From Dicyema japonicum (Eukaryota > Dicyemida > Rhombozoa > Dicyemidae), in NCBI GenBank assembly GCA_011109175.1, contig RDEW01000005.1:616335-680334 (forward strand): DNA of 64,000 bases, in the 5' to 3' direction. This document shows, one piece after another, positions 11,279-21,545 of the stretch. The translations under genes were made by a program, and so were the position numbers. Below the pieces are notes generated by a model, which was not told where the DNA came from, searched no databases, and saw nothing but the letters and a program-made list of their open reading frames with translations. Each line of letters starts with the position of its first letter. Within the stretch, counting starts at the first letter, position 1.

Positions 11279-11716
11279 GTATTAGCGGAAGTTACTGGAA
11301 TTAAGTAAAGACTACAAAACGAGAATGTGACTGTTTTGATGACAGTTTTGTCAATACCCATTTATGGGTTACTGTGGTATGGTTTTTTAATATTATTTGA
11401 ATTTCGTTTTTAAGTCCTTCAGATTTTATCGGAAGTGTTTAATAGTGCGGTAGAGTGGTATTTCTGTTTTGTGGGCATAGTTCATTTATGAGTGGAGGAA
11501 AAGTTACCCTGAACCACCTGGACTTTATGTTAAAATGAAGCGTCTAAGAAGCGAGTTGTCTTGGCGTCCTTCTTCTAATAATTTCTTGTGATAAGAATCT
11601 GTCTTGGATCAACAACTCTAAGATAAGGGGAAACATGAGAGTCAGTTTATCGAAGATGATTTATTTTATTGCCCACTCATTATTGTCACTGAGGGTACCA
11701 CACTAAAGGTTTCGTA

Positions 11717-12397
11717 ATGTCCTCTCTAAAAGATGTCTGTGATAATCTTTGTGTAAATATGAAGAGTACCACTGAATATCCTATTGAAGTGTACACCTAG
11801 TCTCAAAGTTATTCATAACCATCCTTTTACCACCACAATCCTGTCAGAGAAAGGATTGAGACACTGAGATATCAATAGGCAAAATTGGGAGTACCATTGA
11901 GATTATATATTCATTTTTAACATTTCCTAGTAGAAATCTTTTCTCACTCGGATATTTTAATAAACCTAGAAGTTCTGGTGGGAGATCTACCTCTACTTGG
12001 TTTTGGGGGAACGTAAAAAACCAATCTCATTACTTGCAGGTTAATTGACAAAACCGAATTGTATAATCTGCACTCCTGGCTGATCCTGGATGAGTTACTG
12101 TCACTTCAAGGTTGGATGGAGAGATCCCATCCACATAGGTGACCTCTCAGACGAGGTATCTAGTTTTCCACAACCTACTTGGTCGGAGAATTATTGTCGC
12201 CTTTTTGCTTTCGTTATATCCTAGAAAGTGTTATGTGATCCACCTGACTTGGGAGACTTCAGTGCATTTCTGACATCCAAAAAGGCTCTTATCTTCCCTA
12301 CTCAATTGGAGGGGTTCCCATATTGATAGTGATGAACACACATGATGCATTGAATGGATACGTTTCACTTCGACCATATGAACTGAATATATCTTAA
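11717..12397 (+). CDS. Unknown conserved gene U1, copy 2 (multi-exon)
   Basis: Most complete copy. Starting at MSSLKDVCDNLCVNMKS, in-frame joins across GT-AG introns of 27 nt (before LIDKTELYNLHSWLILDELL) and 28 nt (before DLSDEVSSFPQPTWSEN) give a continuous product, then a longer intron leads to CISDIQKGSYLPYSIGGVPI and the stop after NGYVSLRPYELNIS. The join between the first exon and SHSDILINLEVLVGDL is uncertain. It lies directly upstream of RPP30 on the same strand, with under 80 bases between them, so the two could share a promoter region or a polycistronic transcript. Family unknown. Confidence 0.5.
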
Positions 12398-12474
12398 TTA
12401 GACATTAATTAACTTTTAACCTATTTCCGGTATATACGAGGTTGTTACATACATAATTTAATTCCACCATAAAG

Positions 12475-13131
12475 GAATTTGATGGGAAAATAAAGATCCT
12501 CTCACGACTAACAGTTAAGGTGGAGGACCAAAACCAGTTCTCGGTCTTCCTTCGATCTCCCAACCTGCCAAAAGTCGAAATTATAGCTATCCTCCCTCTA
12601 AATGACAATATCCTGACACACGTGGTCACACAAAATGGAGTTTACGACATCATTTCATTCATTTTCGACGAAGATTATCGTTTTTCTCGCTGAGGAAACA
12701 GGTTTTTGGGGATGTTTATTCCAGCTCAAACTGGCTGTACGTGGGGGTGTTTCCTTAGAGATTTTTTACTCTGAAGCGATTCGTGACTCTTCCATGCGAG
12801 TCCACGTGCTCGGTAGTGCCAGGTCCCTGGTTGAGGCCGTGAGAGGAAAGGGAATCGTGTTTGGTTCTGGGGTAAGACTGCATATGATATTCGGTCCCCG
12901 AGTGATGTGAAGAATCTTAGCCAACTGTTAGGGATGACGAAATCAGTGAAGACTCGTAAAATGGGAGAGGGAGTCCTGTGGAGTTCGTTCAGCAGAAAGA
13001 CTGTTTTGGGAGTGGCTGTAGCTGTGAAGGATGACGAGTTTGGGGTATGGAAGAAGACAAAGTCTTATAAATATATGTTCCTCCAAGATGAGGAGGTTCA
13101 GAGTGAATGTAAGCGGAGGAAATTGGAGTGA
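12475..13131 (+). CDS. RPP30: RNase P/MRP protein subunit p30, tandem copy 2, frameshifted
   Basis: Same gene as at 7548-8197. The 5' part is intact here: GKIKILSRLTVKVEDQ, EIIAILPLNDNILTHVVTQ and GVYDIISF align with the human KILTRLT...VVAVFPKTEKL region. The 23-nt intron is at 12712-12734. One base is missing near 12670 and one near 12872 relative to copy 1, so this copy breaks where copy 1 is whole and the reverse. The C-terminus DVKNLSQLLGMTKSVKTRK to ECKRRKLE is intact. Confidence 0.8.
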
Positions 13132-13155
13132 CTTATATATTGTGGTTGTTTATAG

Positions 13156-13357
13156 GGAGTTTGGCTTAGTAAGGCTCAGTTGGTGATTCTTAATACGTAG
13201 GTTTGAGTATTGTAAAAGCGATGGTACTGGTTATTGCCGATATTGGAGATTGTTGAAATTAATTTTAGTGATCTGGGCACGTGGATTGTAGGGATGATCT
13301 CCACCTCTAAACACATACACTTTAACTGAATAAATGTAAAGGAAGTATATCGGAAAA
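13156..13357. other. Flank between the tandem array and repeat C
   Basis: Unique-looking sequence after the end of unit 2. It contains 'actgaataaatgtaaag', which could serve as a polyadenylation signal for RPP30. No gene recognised. Confidence 0.4.
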
Positions 13358-14300
13358 GAATGACAAAGAAAAAAACTATTAAGTAATCTCAGTTTCTGAA
13401 ATCTTGACATCCAGAGTCTATGGTTTTCCCAAAATTAGATGTATAATTATTAAATTTTATAAATAATTGTTAATCCCCGAAATTCTGAAGTTCATATCTT
13501 CCCCTGAAAACGATTTACTCGAAAACGCTCACTTGATATTTCATATCGCCCACTTTGAGAAACTCTGATGTATAATTATACTTTATTTGATTCTATGATT
13601 GTTTTCAATATTAATATTTTTAATTGCCAACATTTCTATTGGCATTAATATTAATTTGTAAATTTACTGGACACAAACTTTCTAAAATCAGAGCTTCACA
13701 ATCTTAGCTTCCAAAGCTAAATTAGGTGTCGTAAACATATAACGTGAACATAGTCCGTCTCTAAGAATAATTATATTTGATATCTATGTCTGGAGTACCA
13801 GGACTCCTGCATGTTATTATAGCAGAGTTAAGTATTTAATTTAAAGTAGATAATTTGGATTATTAATTTTCCCTGCCAAAGAAAATTGCCTAAAGCAATA
13901 ATCACTAATAATATAAAACCATCGAATTTGATAAAATGTAATGCTACTTTTTATTTTGAATATAATTCTTTCCCTACAATGTACATAACAATATTAACTT
14001 TAGATGAACAAGAAGTCACTGTTAATGGTTCAAGAATTAAAGGAAAAATAAAGTACCCACAGCTGATTGTTTTTAAAACAAATTCTAAAACTAACAAATG
14101 CAGATAATTTGGAGGAAGTAGTTTTTTTAGCTTTGATAATCGTTAAACATTTGATGAAGTATTCTCATGCTTCTATCAAATTTTATGTAGTGTAATTGAA
14201 TATTAACTTTAAGAAAATATTCTGCATTCAATGACTTCCCCATTTATTTTATTAGAAGGCCTTTGCAGATGTTGAGCAACCACAGAGGCAGTGATAACCA
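13358..14300 (+). repeat. Dispersed repeat C, copy 2
   Basis: Near-identical to 663-1625. Its far end is cut at about 14300 by a LINE relic inserted next to a short duplicated 'aaccacagaggcagt' motif. The carried open frame (13886-14107) is intact here. Confidence 0.85.
13886..14107 (+). CDS. TLDEQE-family small protein, intact frame
   Basis: A 73-residue frame: starts MPKAIITNNIKPSNLIKCN, has an N-glycosylation-like NATF, the motif ITILTLDEQEVTVNGSRIKG and a Lys/Asn-rich end. A paralogue on the minus strand at 1565-1925 keeps the TLDEQE core in frame. No signal peptide or membrane span is seen; it may be a single exon of a larger gene. Not recognised. Confidence 0.35.
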   Translation: MPKAIITNNIKPSNLIKCNATFYFEYNSFPTMYITILTLDEQEVTVNGSRIKGKIKYPQLIVFKTNSKTNKCR

Positions 14301-15300
14301 CAGAGGCAGTTCTTAGATGATTCTTGTGAACCAATTCCTTTATTGAGGCGCCCCAGGTCCCAGAATTGTATAAGAGGATTGGTTCGATGAAGTTGTCGTA
14401 TAACATTATCCCTTGTTTTATGTTATTCCCTTTCCATTTTAACCATAGATTTTTCAGCCTGTGTAATGCCGCTTTTGCCATAGTTTTTCTCCGTATGATA
14501 TCTTCACTATCTTTTAATAGTGAGTCAAGTTTCTTTGTGTGTCTCCATTTCTCTTTGAGTGAGTTATTCATTCGTCTTATTACTGTCCGTTCTGTTTTTT
14601 CTTTGTTCACGGTGAGAAACCATTTCCCAAGTATATCTGGTGTTTTTTCTAGTGCATATTCCAGGAGTTCTTTGTCTTCAGAGATTAGGTCGACATCATC
14701 AGTATAAATCACTTCTTCTATTTTTCCTTGGTATAATGGTCTCAGTTCCCTCATAGCGGCCTCCAAGTATATTGTGAATAGTAGCGGAGAGGGAGTCTTC
14801 TTGAGAAGTGTCTGTGTTTGTTTCAAATTTTCTTGAGTAGGTTTTTCCAACTCTGTGTTAGACAGAAAGATTTGGATCATTCTTAAACTCGATTCGTCAA
14901 TAATCCGTCGCAGCACTGTCATCAATTTGTTCCTGTTAACCAAGTCAAAAAGTGGATATAAATCACAATATTAGCTAAAGTCCGGTAGATTTATACTTTA
15001 TTATATAGCAACTTGTATTGAAAATACACGAATACACTTTCTGATGTCATGTAATTTATGTTGTGTAGGGTTTTTATAAGCATTCCTTTAAAAGGTGTCG
15101 TGGAAAAATGGAATTGGGTAGAAATTTGTGGATTTGTGTATGTTTTTTCGAGAAGTATGTATGCTCTCTTATGCGTAGAATTTATGTGGAGATAACAAAT
15201 CAGATTTATGATCACGCATTCAGAGAGATCTTAGAAGCCATTGCTTTGTTCCACGAAACATCCATTATAATCGATTTTGAGTTATTTTAAGAAAATATTC
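14301..15300 (-). mobile_element. LINE fragment with RT domain (family L-A), copy 1
   Basis: On the minus strand the frame reads VNRNKLMTVLRRIIDES, PSPLLFTIYLEAAMRELRP, the catalytic box EEVIYTDDVDLISED (YTDD for the usual YADD), and a thumb with YNSGTWGASIKEL. This is an APE-type LINE RT with the 5' third decayed. The sequence 14300-15250 matches 25350-26310 almost throughout, so both are copies of one element. This copy is inserted into repeat C. Confidence 0.8.
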
Positions 15301-15304
15301 ATTT

Positions 15305-17260
15305 AAAGTAATTTGACTGATTTATTATAAATAGGCGTTTCATTGGGACCATGTTGTTTGCATCTTTTCGTAGGTTTTCTAGATTATGTCTCTTTTCGAA
15401 CGTTTTGGGATCACGGAAATATTTAGTTATATGTTACTGTGGTCTTTGGAATTTTCATTCATTGTGTTACTAAAATAGTTTTTTTCTTTGATACACAATC
15501 TGGCATTAATGAGGCTAACATATGGTGGCCAAGTCTATAGCAATTAATTCATCCTCCGCTAAATTTTGAATAATTTAAAAGTGGATTCGGTCGTTACATC
15601 CGCTTCATAAAAATTCCGCAATTCATCGCGTTTGTTTTTCACTGAAATTTGAAACTGGTTAAAGGTTTCAAAAGCTAATTTTAATGATATTCATTGACCA
15701 AACTGAAAAAACCTTCTCCAGAGTAATCGAATTTGAGGAGCTGTACTCCCAATAAACAGAGTATATTGTAATCTTTAGTAAAAGTTTGTGATGAATCTAG
15801 TTTGATGAAAAAAAGTAAATAAATTGAAATTTTACTAACAGCAATTCGGCCTACATAATACTTTCGCCAAGATGTCCTTCGACTACAATGTGAAAGAAAC
15901 AGAATAAGAGACACTATAACTAAATGCAACAATTTTATATGTGATTAACATAACGACTGGAATTTGATGTTCTATAAAATTTAGTGAGAAAAGCAAAGTT
16001 ATTAGTTTTTCAAAAAATAAAGATGCTACAATAATGATCTCATTTTGATCTTAACCATTGATAGATGTAAATTGAAAGACCAAGATAGGGTGATTTAATC
16101 GTATATTGACTTTTTCGAAATTTCGAATAATTCCACCGATGATTGATGCTCTCTGAGACTATTAGCTTAGTTTGCCAATTTAACCTCATCTCAAATATCA
16201 TAAAATAAAATCCGACAAATATTAATATTTACTGTTTTCAAGGATCAGACCGTAAGGAAAAGCAATCGTCAGCCCGATTACACTCAGTGGACATCGCATT
16301 TAAAGAGACTTTCAATCCCCTGCATGTAGGTTAACCCAGGCTTAATTTCTGCAAACATTAACTAAAAGCATTATAGCTATTTCAACAGCCTGCCTGACTA
16401 ATTAACCACCAGTTTTAGCCATTTAATAACGAAGTTAAATTTAATTTTTTAATTTTTAATTAAAATTCAGTTAAATTATTATTTTTACTTATTATTTTAA
16501 CTTTGGAAAAATTAAAAACAAAATAAATTTTATATATTTTACATAATTGACAGTTTTCTGTGTCAGTGTTATGTTCCAAAAAATTTTCCTTTGTGACAAT
16601 TTCAAAGCAGAATAGCCATACGAATCAGTTCTTAGTTCCATAACTTCAAATATAACTGTCCATCGTTTGATGGGCTGATACTTAGTTCCTCAAACTAAAG
16701 GCGGAAATTGGACCAGTATTTATCCCTCAAAATTGTAAGTAGGACTTATTGAACAGGAATCAATTTGAGGATCGTTTTATCTGCCAAATCTTAAATCTAT
16801 AATTCCCGGATATTAATGAATGTGAGTTGTGCCAGAACTGAAGTGTGTCTATATTTTGGTTTTGTCGTAATCTGAATAAATCATAATTTACGAGTATTGT
16901 GGGAGTTACGAATATATTTCATTATTCATACAATGTTGGCGACTTGGAGATAAATCCATCTGATTTTTGTATTTCTCAGTAAATGTCCTAGGAACTTTCT
17001 GAAAATTTATATTATTTGTTCATCAAAGTAATTTCCATGCAAAATCCAACTTCGAAACGACGGTGACCCACAGTGTTCCCAAATCCGGTCCAAAGAGTTT
17101 TAAACTTATGCTCATTTTTTATTTTGTCATTGAAAAACTTGAGATGGAATTTTTGAATTTTCTTTAATAAAAGCAAATGATATATTTGAGTTGAGAAGAC
17201 TTTTTGTGAAATTTGTATATTCCATTCCTTCTCCAGCCCCAATTCTCCAGTCCTTGTTTT
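15305..17260 (+). repeat. Dispersed block B, copy 1
   Basis: About 1.95 kb that recurs at 30290-32530 in the same orientation at high identity. This copy has no SINE at the site where copy 2 carries one (here 'gttaaatttaattttttaatt'). Reverse-strand frames include a signal-peptide-like start MLHLVIVSLILFLSHCSRR near 15930 and, near 17235, MEYTNFTKSLLNSNISFAF, whose NFTKS recalls the M1 family just downstream. The block probably carries exons of an M1-like gene, but I cannot join them. Confidence 0.7.
15681..15932 (-). CDS. Possible secreted or membrane protein exon in block B
   Basis: An 83-residue frame beginning with a hydrophobic leader (MLHLVIVSLILFLSHCS) followed by basic residues, and ending LKFDYSGEGFFSLVNEYH. 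The homologous stretch in block B copy 2 (near 30.85 kb) has several indels that break it. Not recognised; possibly a first exon with a signal peptide. Confidence 0.3.
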   Translation of the reverse strand: MLHLVIVSLILFLSHCSRRTSWRKYYVGRIAVSKISIYLLFFIKLDSSQTFTKDYNILCLLGVQLLKFDYSGEGFFSLVNEYH

Positions 17261-17277
17261 TATTGGATAAGTATAAG

Positions 17278-17659
17278 CTACGTCAAATATATAGTCAATT
17301 CTACTCTTGATTTTTTGTTGGCTAATTTTAAATTATAGTTACTTTTAAATTGCGGATTGTAAAACTTGGCGAAATTGACAGTCAACATCCAGTCTTTATA
17401 GATCACCCATAATTTTAAAGACAGGCCATTTTGCTCCAAAGCGAGAGTGAGTTGATAATCGCTCTGAAATATTAAGGTTAATGAAGATTTGGTGAAGTTC
17501 ACGTGGCTTAGCAGTGATTACAGGAATCTTGTACTTTGCCGCCCTGCATATGGTGAATGCTATTATTCCACGTAATTGTAACAAGGATTGTTTGTTTTTT
17601 CTTATAAGCCAATTTGGACTCTTGCCAGTGATTATATTCATCGTTTCAATATCATCCAT
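17278..17659 (-). pseudogene. Membrane protein M1, third copy, truncated
   Basis: Reads MDDIETMNIITGKSPNW, then RKNKQSLLQLRGIIAFTIC, and in the next exon frame NFTKSSLTLIFQSDYQLTLA. It parallels the exon pair of 4606-5240, but the AG of the 23-nt intron is TG here. The frame ends after KSRVELTIYLT where sequence similarity stops, so the membrane span is missing. It lies in a third, rearranged copy of the tandem-unit sequence. Confidence 0.55.
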
Positions 17660-17660
17660 T

Positions 17661-17996
17661 TATTTATTTATTAACCCCGGATACACCGAGAAAGAAGTTA
17701 AAGTAACCAACTAATTAAGTGCATCCAGTTTCCACTTCTACAGAAACAGAGTCCATCCGGAATCAGCATAAAGGGTAAGACGTCCATTACATGCAGTTGT
17801 GGAAACCCCTCCAGTGGAGTGGGGGAGAGCAAATGATCCTTTTTCATGCCGGCCTGGCACTGGGCGTCACCTAGACAGGTGGATCACATGACGCCACTCT
17901 ATTAGGAAGAGAGAGGAGGAACAGACAAGCAAGCAGAAAAATTAAACCAATTAACCACGCAGCACCACATGGCGCCACGCGGCAAATCCATAGTGG
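17661..17996 (-). mobile_element. Short non-autonomous retroposon (family S2)
   Basis: On the minus strand it starts near 'ccgcgtggcgcca' and ends 'ctcggtgtatccggggtta' plus an AATA-repeat tail. It interrupts third-copy M1 flank and is bracketed by 'atccat' on both sides, a likely target-site duplication; the empty site can be seen at 10125 ('catccatagtggag'). Related copies sit near 33120-33240, 44995-45250 and 47640-47835, all minus. The tail resembles the 3' end of LINE family L-D (23570-23622), its probable partner. Confidence 0.7.
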
Positions 17997-18077
17997 AGTT
18001 ATGCCACAATAATATGACTAAATATTATTTACTTTATTACTTATTATATTAATCATTAAAATATAAACTATATTTGT

Positions 18078-18245
18078 TTATTTATTTATTTAACACCCAA
18101 TACCACGGTAAAACCAAAACTAACTATTACGTGATCCCGATGCGCTCCGCCAAAATCCTCATTCTTTCCCGGTGCTCCTCCCTCGTACCCACACAAGCTC
18201 GTACTGAGCGGCTGACTGTATTTGCAGGGCCAACTTCCCGTATGC
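18078..18245 (-). mobile_element. LINE 3' end (family L-D), minus strand
   Basis: On the minus strand the frame reads GTREEHRERMRILAERIGIT and stop, then a short 3' UTR and an AAAT-repeat tail at 18078-18095. The ending GIT-stop is shared with 23550 and, decayed, with 29065. It abuts a different retroelement fragment at 18246. Confidence 0.65.
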
Positions 18246-18603
18246 TGAGTTATCCGCACCTCGGTGCTAGTCAAGCACAATAAACCGGACATTGTGGTAC
18301 ACGATAAGGAGTCTGGCCAAGTCTTTATCATAGAAGTTGGCATTACGGAAGGAATTGCAACAAAGTACCACAAGGGTTATCTGAAGCAGTTGGGGGTAGA
18401 TAGGAAGCTCCAGGCCTATCTACAGTCCATTATGTTAAAGCGGACCCTAGAGAGCCTGACACTGGAGTATAGGAGGCAGAGCCCTGAGATGCCATATGGG
18501 CAGAGGGTTCAATTGGACAAGGCGCTCTCGGAGTTGTTTCAGCAACCAGAATCGAACCTGCCTGAGGAGGCTGGCGAACAGGCAGGCGAGGAAGGTTGTT
18601 GAT
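18246..18603 (+). mobile_element. Retroelement C-terminus with restriction-like endonuclease motif (family L-C), internally deleted
   Basis: Open frame with KPDIVVHDKESGQVFIIEVG, a PD...E motif as in the restriction-like endonucleases of R2-type non-LTR elements. It continues GIATKYHKGYLKQLGVDRKL and MPYGQRVQLDKALSELFQQ to a stop at 18601. Compared with 55950-56760 it lacks about 100 bases directly after EVGIT. After the stop, 'gtttgttaaataaagtgg' offers a polyadenylation signal. Confidence 0.7.
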
Positions 18604-18639
18604 TAAATATATTAACTTTTTTTATTGTTTGTTAAATAA

Positions 18640-19585
18640 AGTGGGATTTTTTTATTTTATTTTTTTCCAGTTTAACAGTAGTCTTTGGATTTAATTTAAT
18701 TAATTTTTACAATTAACGTCGAGGGACTGTCCATATTTTTGGACAAAATATGAGGAAATGTAAAAGAGCTTACAGAGTGACAAGTGATGGAATTATGAAG
18801 AATCACAAACCGGACCTACGCCTCTGGAGGACCATATAAGACTAGACTTCAGATCACGGGAAGGTGGTCCAGAGAAAAATCAGGCAGTACGTTCATGCGC
18901 GGGCACGAAAGAAGAACACCGGGCAAAGATGAGGTCTCTGTTAGAATGCATCAGGATCATGTGATAATTAGATGGTTTTACCGAGGTCTTTGTATAAATA
19001 AATTAAAAAAATTAGCCCACGTGGTACTGTCACTCGCGTCGCAATTAGGTGTGTGAAAGCTTCCTTTCTTCTCTGTACCGGCTAAAATGGACTCCAATGA
19101 ACACCCCACGTGTTTTTATAACAAACCAACTACCAAAATTACACGTGTTAAGGTTAGTTAAAAAATAAGGTCACAGGCATTCCTTTGATAATGATTCCAA
19201 AGCAGACCGTGTACCTAATCAAATCCAGCACCAATGCCGCTGTGGGGAAGGTCCCTGTCGTCAGTTTGGAGAATAAAAGTCTTCCTTGATCACAACCTCA
19301 AATACCGTCACAGAAGACCTCAAATTTCTCCTTACACGACAAAGATCACTGAATCGATCGGCTGAAGATGAACAGAGTCACGGTAATGAAAACCTGAGTG
19401 ATTATCGACGATACCTTAAATTTGAGGGCGTACTCCCTGAATTGGGGGACCGATAGCCCAAAATAGAAAGAAAATATAAAACTGATTGAAGAGTATAATA
19501 GGAATTGTGAATTTGACTATTTGAGGATGAGCAGATTAGATTACTCAGGAATTTGGGTTTCGATATTTCTAGCCTTATTATGTCA
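18640..19585 (+). repeat. Third, partial copy of tandem-unit sequence
   Basis: Homologous to about 5390-6345 of unit 1 (LINE 3' end and gene K1), separated from the M1 part at 17278-17659 by retroposon insertions. The K1 frame here keeps CGA where units 1 and 2 have TAA (SDYRRYLKFEGVLPELGDR), but has its own stop shortly after. A further scrap of K1 lies at 21377-21490. Confidence 0.75.
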
Positions 19586-19587
19586 CA

Positions 19588-19621
19588 GGCGCTACGCGTT
19601 ACCGAGCGCTACGCGTTACAT
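19588..19621. repeat. 14-bp direct repeat with an ACGCGT palindrome
   Basis: 'gcgctacgcgttac' occurs twice, two bases apart, flanked by 'ttatgt' and 'acataa' as an inverted pair. It is strikingly GC-rich for its surroundings, and sits exactly where K1 homology ends, so it may mark an insertion or recombination point. Confidence 0.6.
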
Positions 19622-19639
19622 AATGCTCAAATTTACAAT

Positions 19640-20970
19640 TTCAATCATTTTTATTCAACTTTACACATGTTTTTCTCATTTATTATATTTAAATATCTTT
19701 TTTAAATTTTAACTCATTATTATTATAAGGAAAAGGAAAAAGAATAGTTAATTCAGCTGTTGGGAGATGCACAAGCTATTCTCACGGACAATATCTTTTT
19801 TTAAATCAATAACAATTTATTGAAGAATAAAACCTAATTAAATATTTATTGAATATATTTAAATTAAAAAAATTCTAATTTAAATATTTTTGGAAGGCGC
19901 AACAGTTTTTAAATTTTAAATAGCATAATACAGGCGTGTTTTATAAAGTTAAGCTGATCGTTAAACAACCCAGGAATAAATTGATATAATGGAAGAGAAG
20001 GGGATCGTCGATCTAATGACAAGACAAAAAATACCGATTAACTCAAAAGTCAAAGAATTTTTTATCTATCAATGGGAGGTGATACCTTAAAGACACAAAT
20101 GAAAACCACAAAATTGTCATCTTCTCTAATAATTAGTGGCCTCGCAAATTCATCAATTGACCATTGTGTACACAACACATTGGAACAATATTGCAATGAA
20201 AGATATTTTTTCATGAAAAGAGAAATTATTCGGAAAGTGGTGTCAGAATGTGATACTACATGTAAGAGCATTATGTGACTGCTTCAACGTCTAACAAATT
20301 CATAGTAGGCCTAACAATCCAATGAGTCAAGGGATTATCGAACCCTTCAATCAGACAATCACTATCTAAGATGATGTCCGAAGATAAGTGTTGGGCTAAA
20401 AACATAAAGGAAGCAGATGGAGTGAACATGGCGTTAATGGGGTAATTGATTCAATGCACGACAATAAAACGAGCGAAAATTCGACCAAATCGCACATATT
20501 GACAGGTTCTTCCGTTCGACATAGGAGCGTATCTCCAACTTCCGGCCTACTCACGAAGCAAGCCAAACTGGTAGTCAGACTCGGAAAGCTTGGAATCATT
20601 CTCTCACTGTATTTCTCTCGTCGCTAATGGCCTGCAACACCCTTGTTAATAAGATTCTACACTCCCTCCCTGAATTCTCTTCATACCAGGACGTCGTTGA
20701 TGATTATGAGGCCTGGAGCCGTACCTATTATTTTTCCAACCTTCCTTGATCATTACTAAAACACATATGAAACGCATCAAAAAGTAATTAAAGATGAATA
20801 ATTTTTACATGATCTTAATTTTAAAATAATAAATAAAACTTTTTTCCCATCTTTTTGAGAAGCTTTTGCAGCTCTGGAAATACCCAATAAACCTCATTCT
20901 AAAATCGACCAGACTATTCTTGTAGTTTTTCTAGTTGAGACTTAACGTTAAAACTCTGGCAGAAGCACTT
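19640..20970. other. AT-rich stretch without a recognised gene
   Basis: Open frames of 60-70 codons exist on both strands. 20062-20271 minus contains SIDEFARPLIIREDDNFVVF, and 20616-20746 plus reads MACNTLVNKILHSLPEFSSY. Either could be an exon of a micro-intron gene, but I cannot connect them or name a family. Confidence 0.3.
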
Positions 20971-20974
20971 AGAA

Positions 20975-21190
20975 TTGTTTTTATATATAGTAAAAAAATA
21001 CTTATATTTAAAGCAAGTTCTTATCAATTATAATTTCGAGACAACTGGAGGAATAAGTGGAAAATCGCTTCGCTTCCTAAAGAAACTTGGACGCTTAGCT
21101 ACACTAAAAAGCCACGACGCACGTGAGACCCGGTGGCTACTCCAGTTGATCTCTGTTGCAATCGTGAGAGCAACGCAACGTCGATAATGT
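20975..21190 (+). mobile_element. YLDD-type RT C-terminal fragment (family L-B)
   Basis: Frame reads FETTGGISGKSLRFLKKLG and ARETRWLLQLISVAIVRATQ. It matches the minus-strand fragment at 60880-61015, including DNA-level similarity through 'agccacgacgcacgtgagac'. This is the end of the element family whose palm lies at 1-590. Confidence 0.7.
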
Positions 21191-21545
21191 CGGCGGGGTC
21201 CACTTTGGATGGATGGCAGTTTTAAATATGCTTTACTGGGATAAATTAACTGATTATATAAAAAATTGTAAGAAATTCTAAAATTTCATAAAAAATTCTT
21301 ACTATTAGCAATAGTTTGGTCGAATTATATATATTAATTTGATAAATTAAATCAAAAAATTTTTTTGATTTTTTTCAAAGTCCAGTGAAAAGTATAATAG
21401 GAATTGTGATTATGCTCATTTGGGGATTGAGCAGATTAGACTATTCAGGAATTTGGGTTTCGATATTTCTAGCCTTATTATAATGTTTTTTTGTTAACCA
21501 ACTGATTGGGGGTCAATTTACATTCATCCTGATTCCATTGAGTGG

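Larger units (their letters stand above)
8225..13155 (+). repeat. Tandem duplication, unit 2
   Basis: This is the second head-to-tail unit, homologous to 3326-8224 along its whole length. It starts within ceramidase exon sequence and ends at 'attgtggttgtttata', after which the flank changes to 'gggagtttggcttag'. Differences from unit 1 are mostly one-base indels and substitutions, plus a 55-base segment between U1 and RPP30 that unit 1 has lost. Confidence 0.9.

Noticed and set aside
14366-14707. Plus-strand frame of 113 codons
   Set aside because: Shadow of the minus-strand LINE RT; the same shadow appears at 25362-25709 in the second LINE copy.
17396-17659. A 87-codon minus frame read straight through the M1 intron site
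   Set aside because: The frame continues past the 23-nt intron position into an unrelated frame; the other two copies show the intron join.
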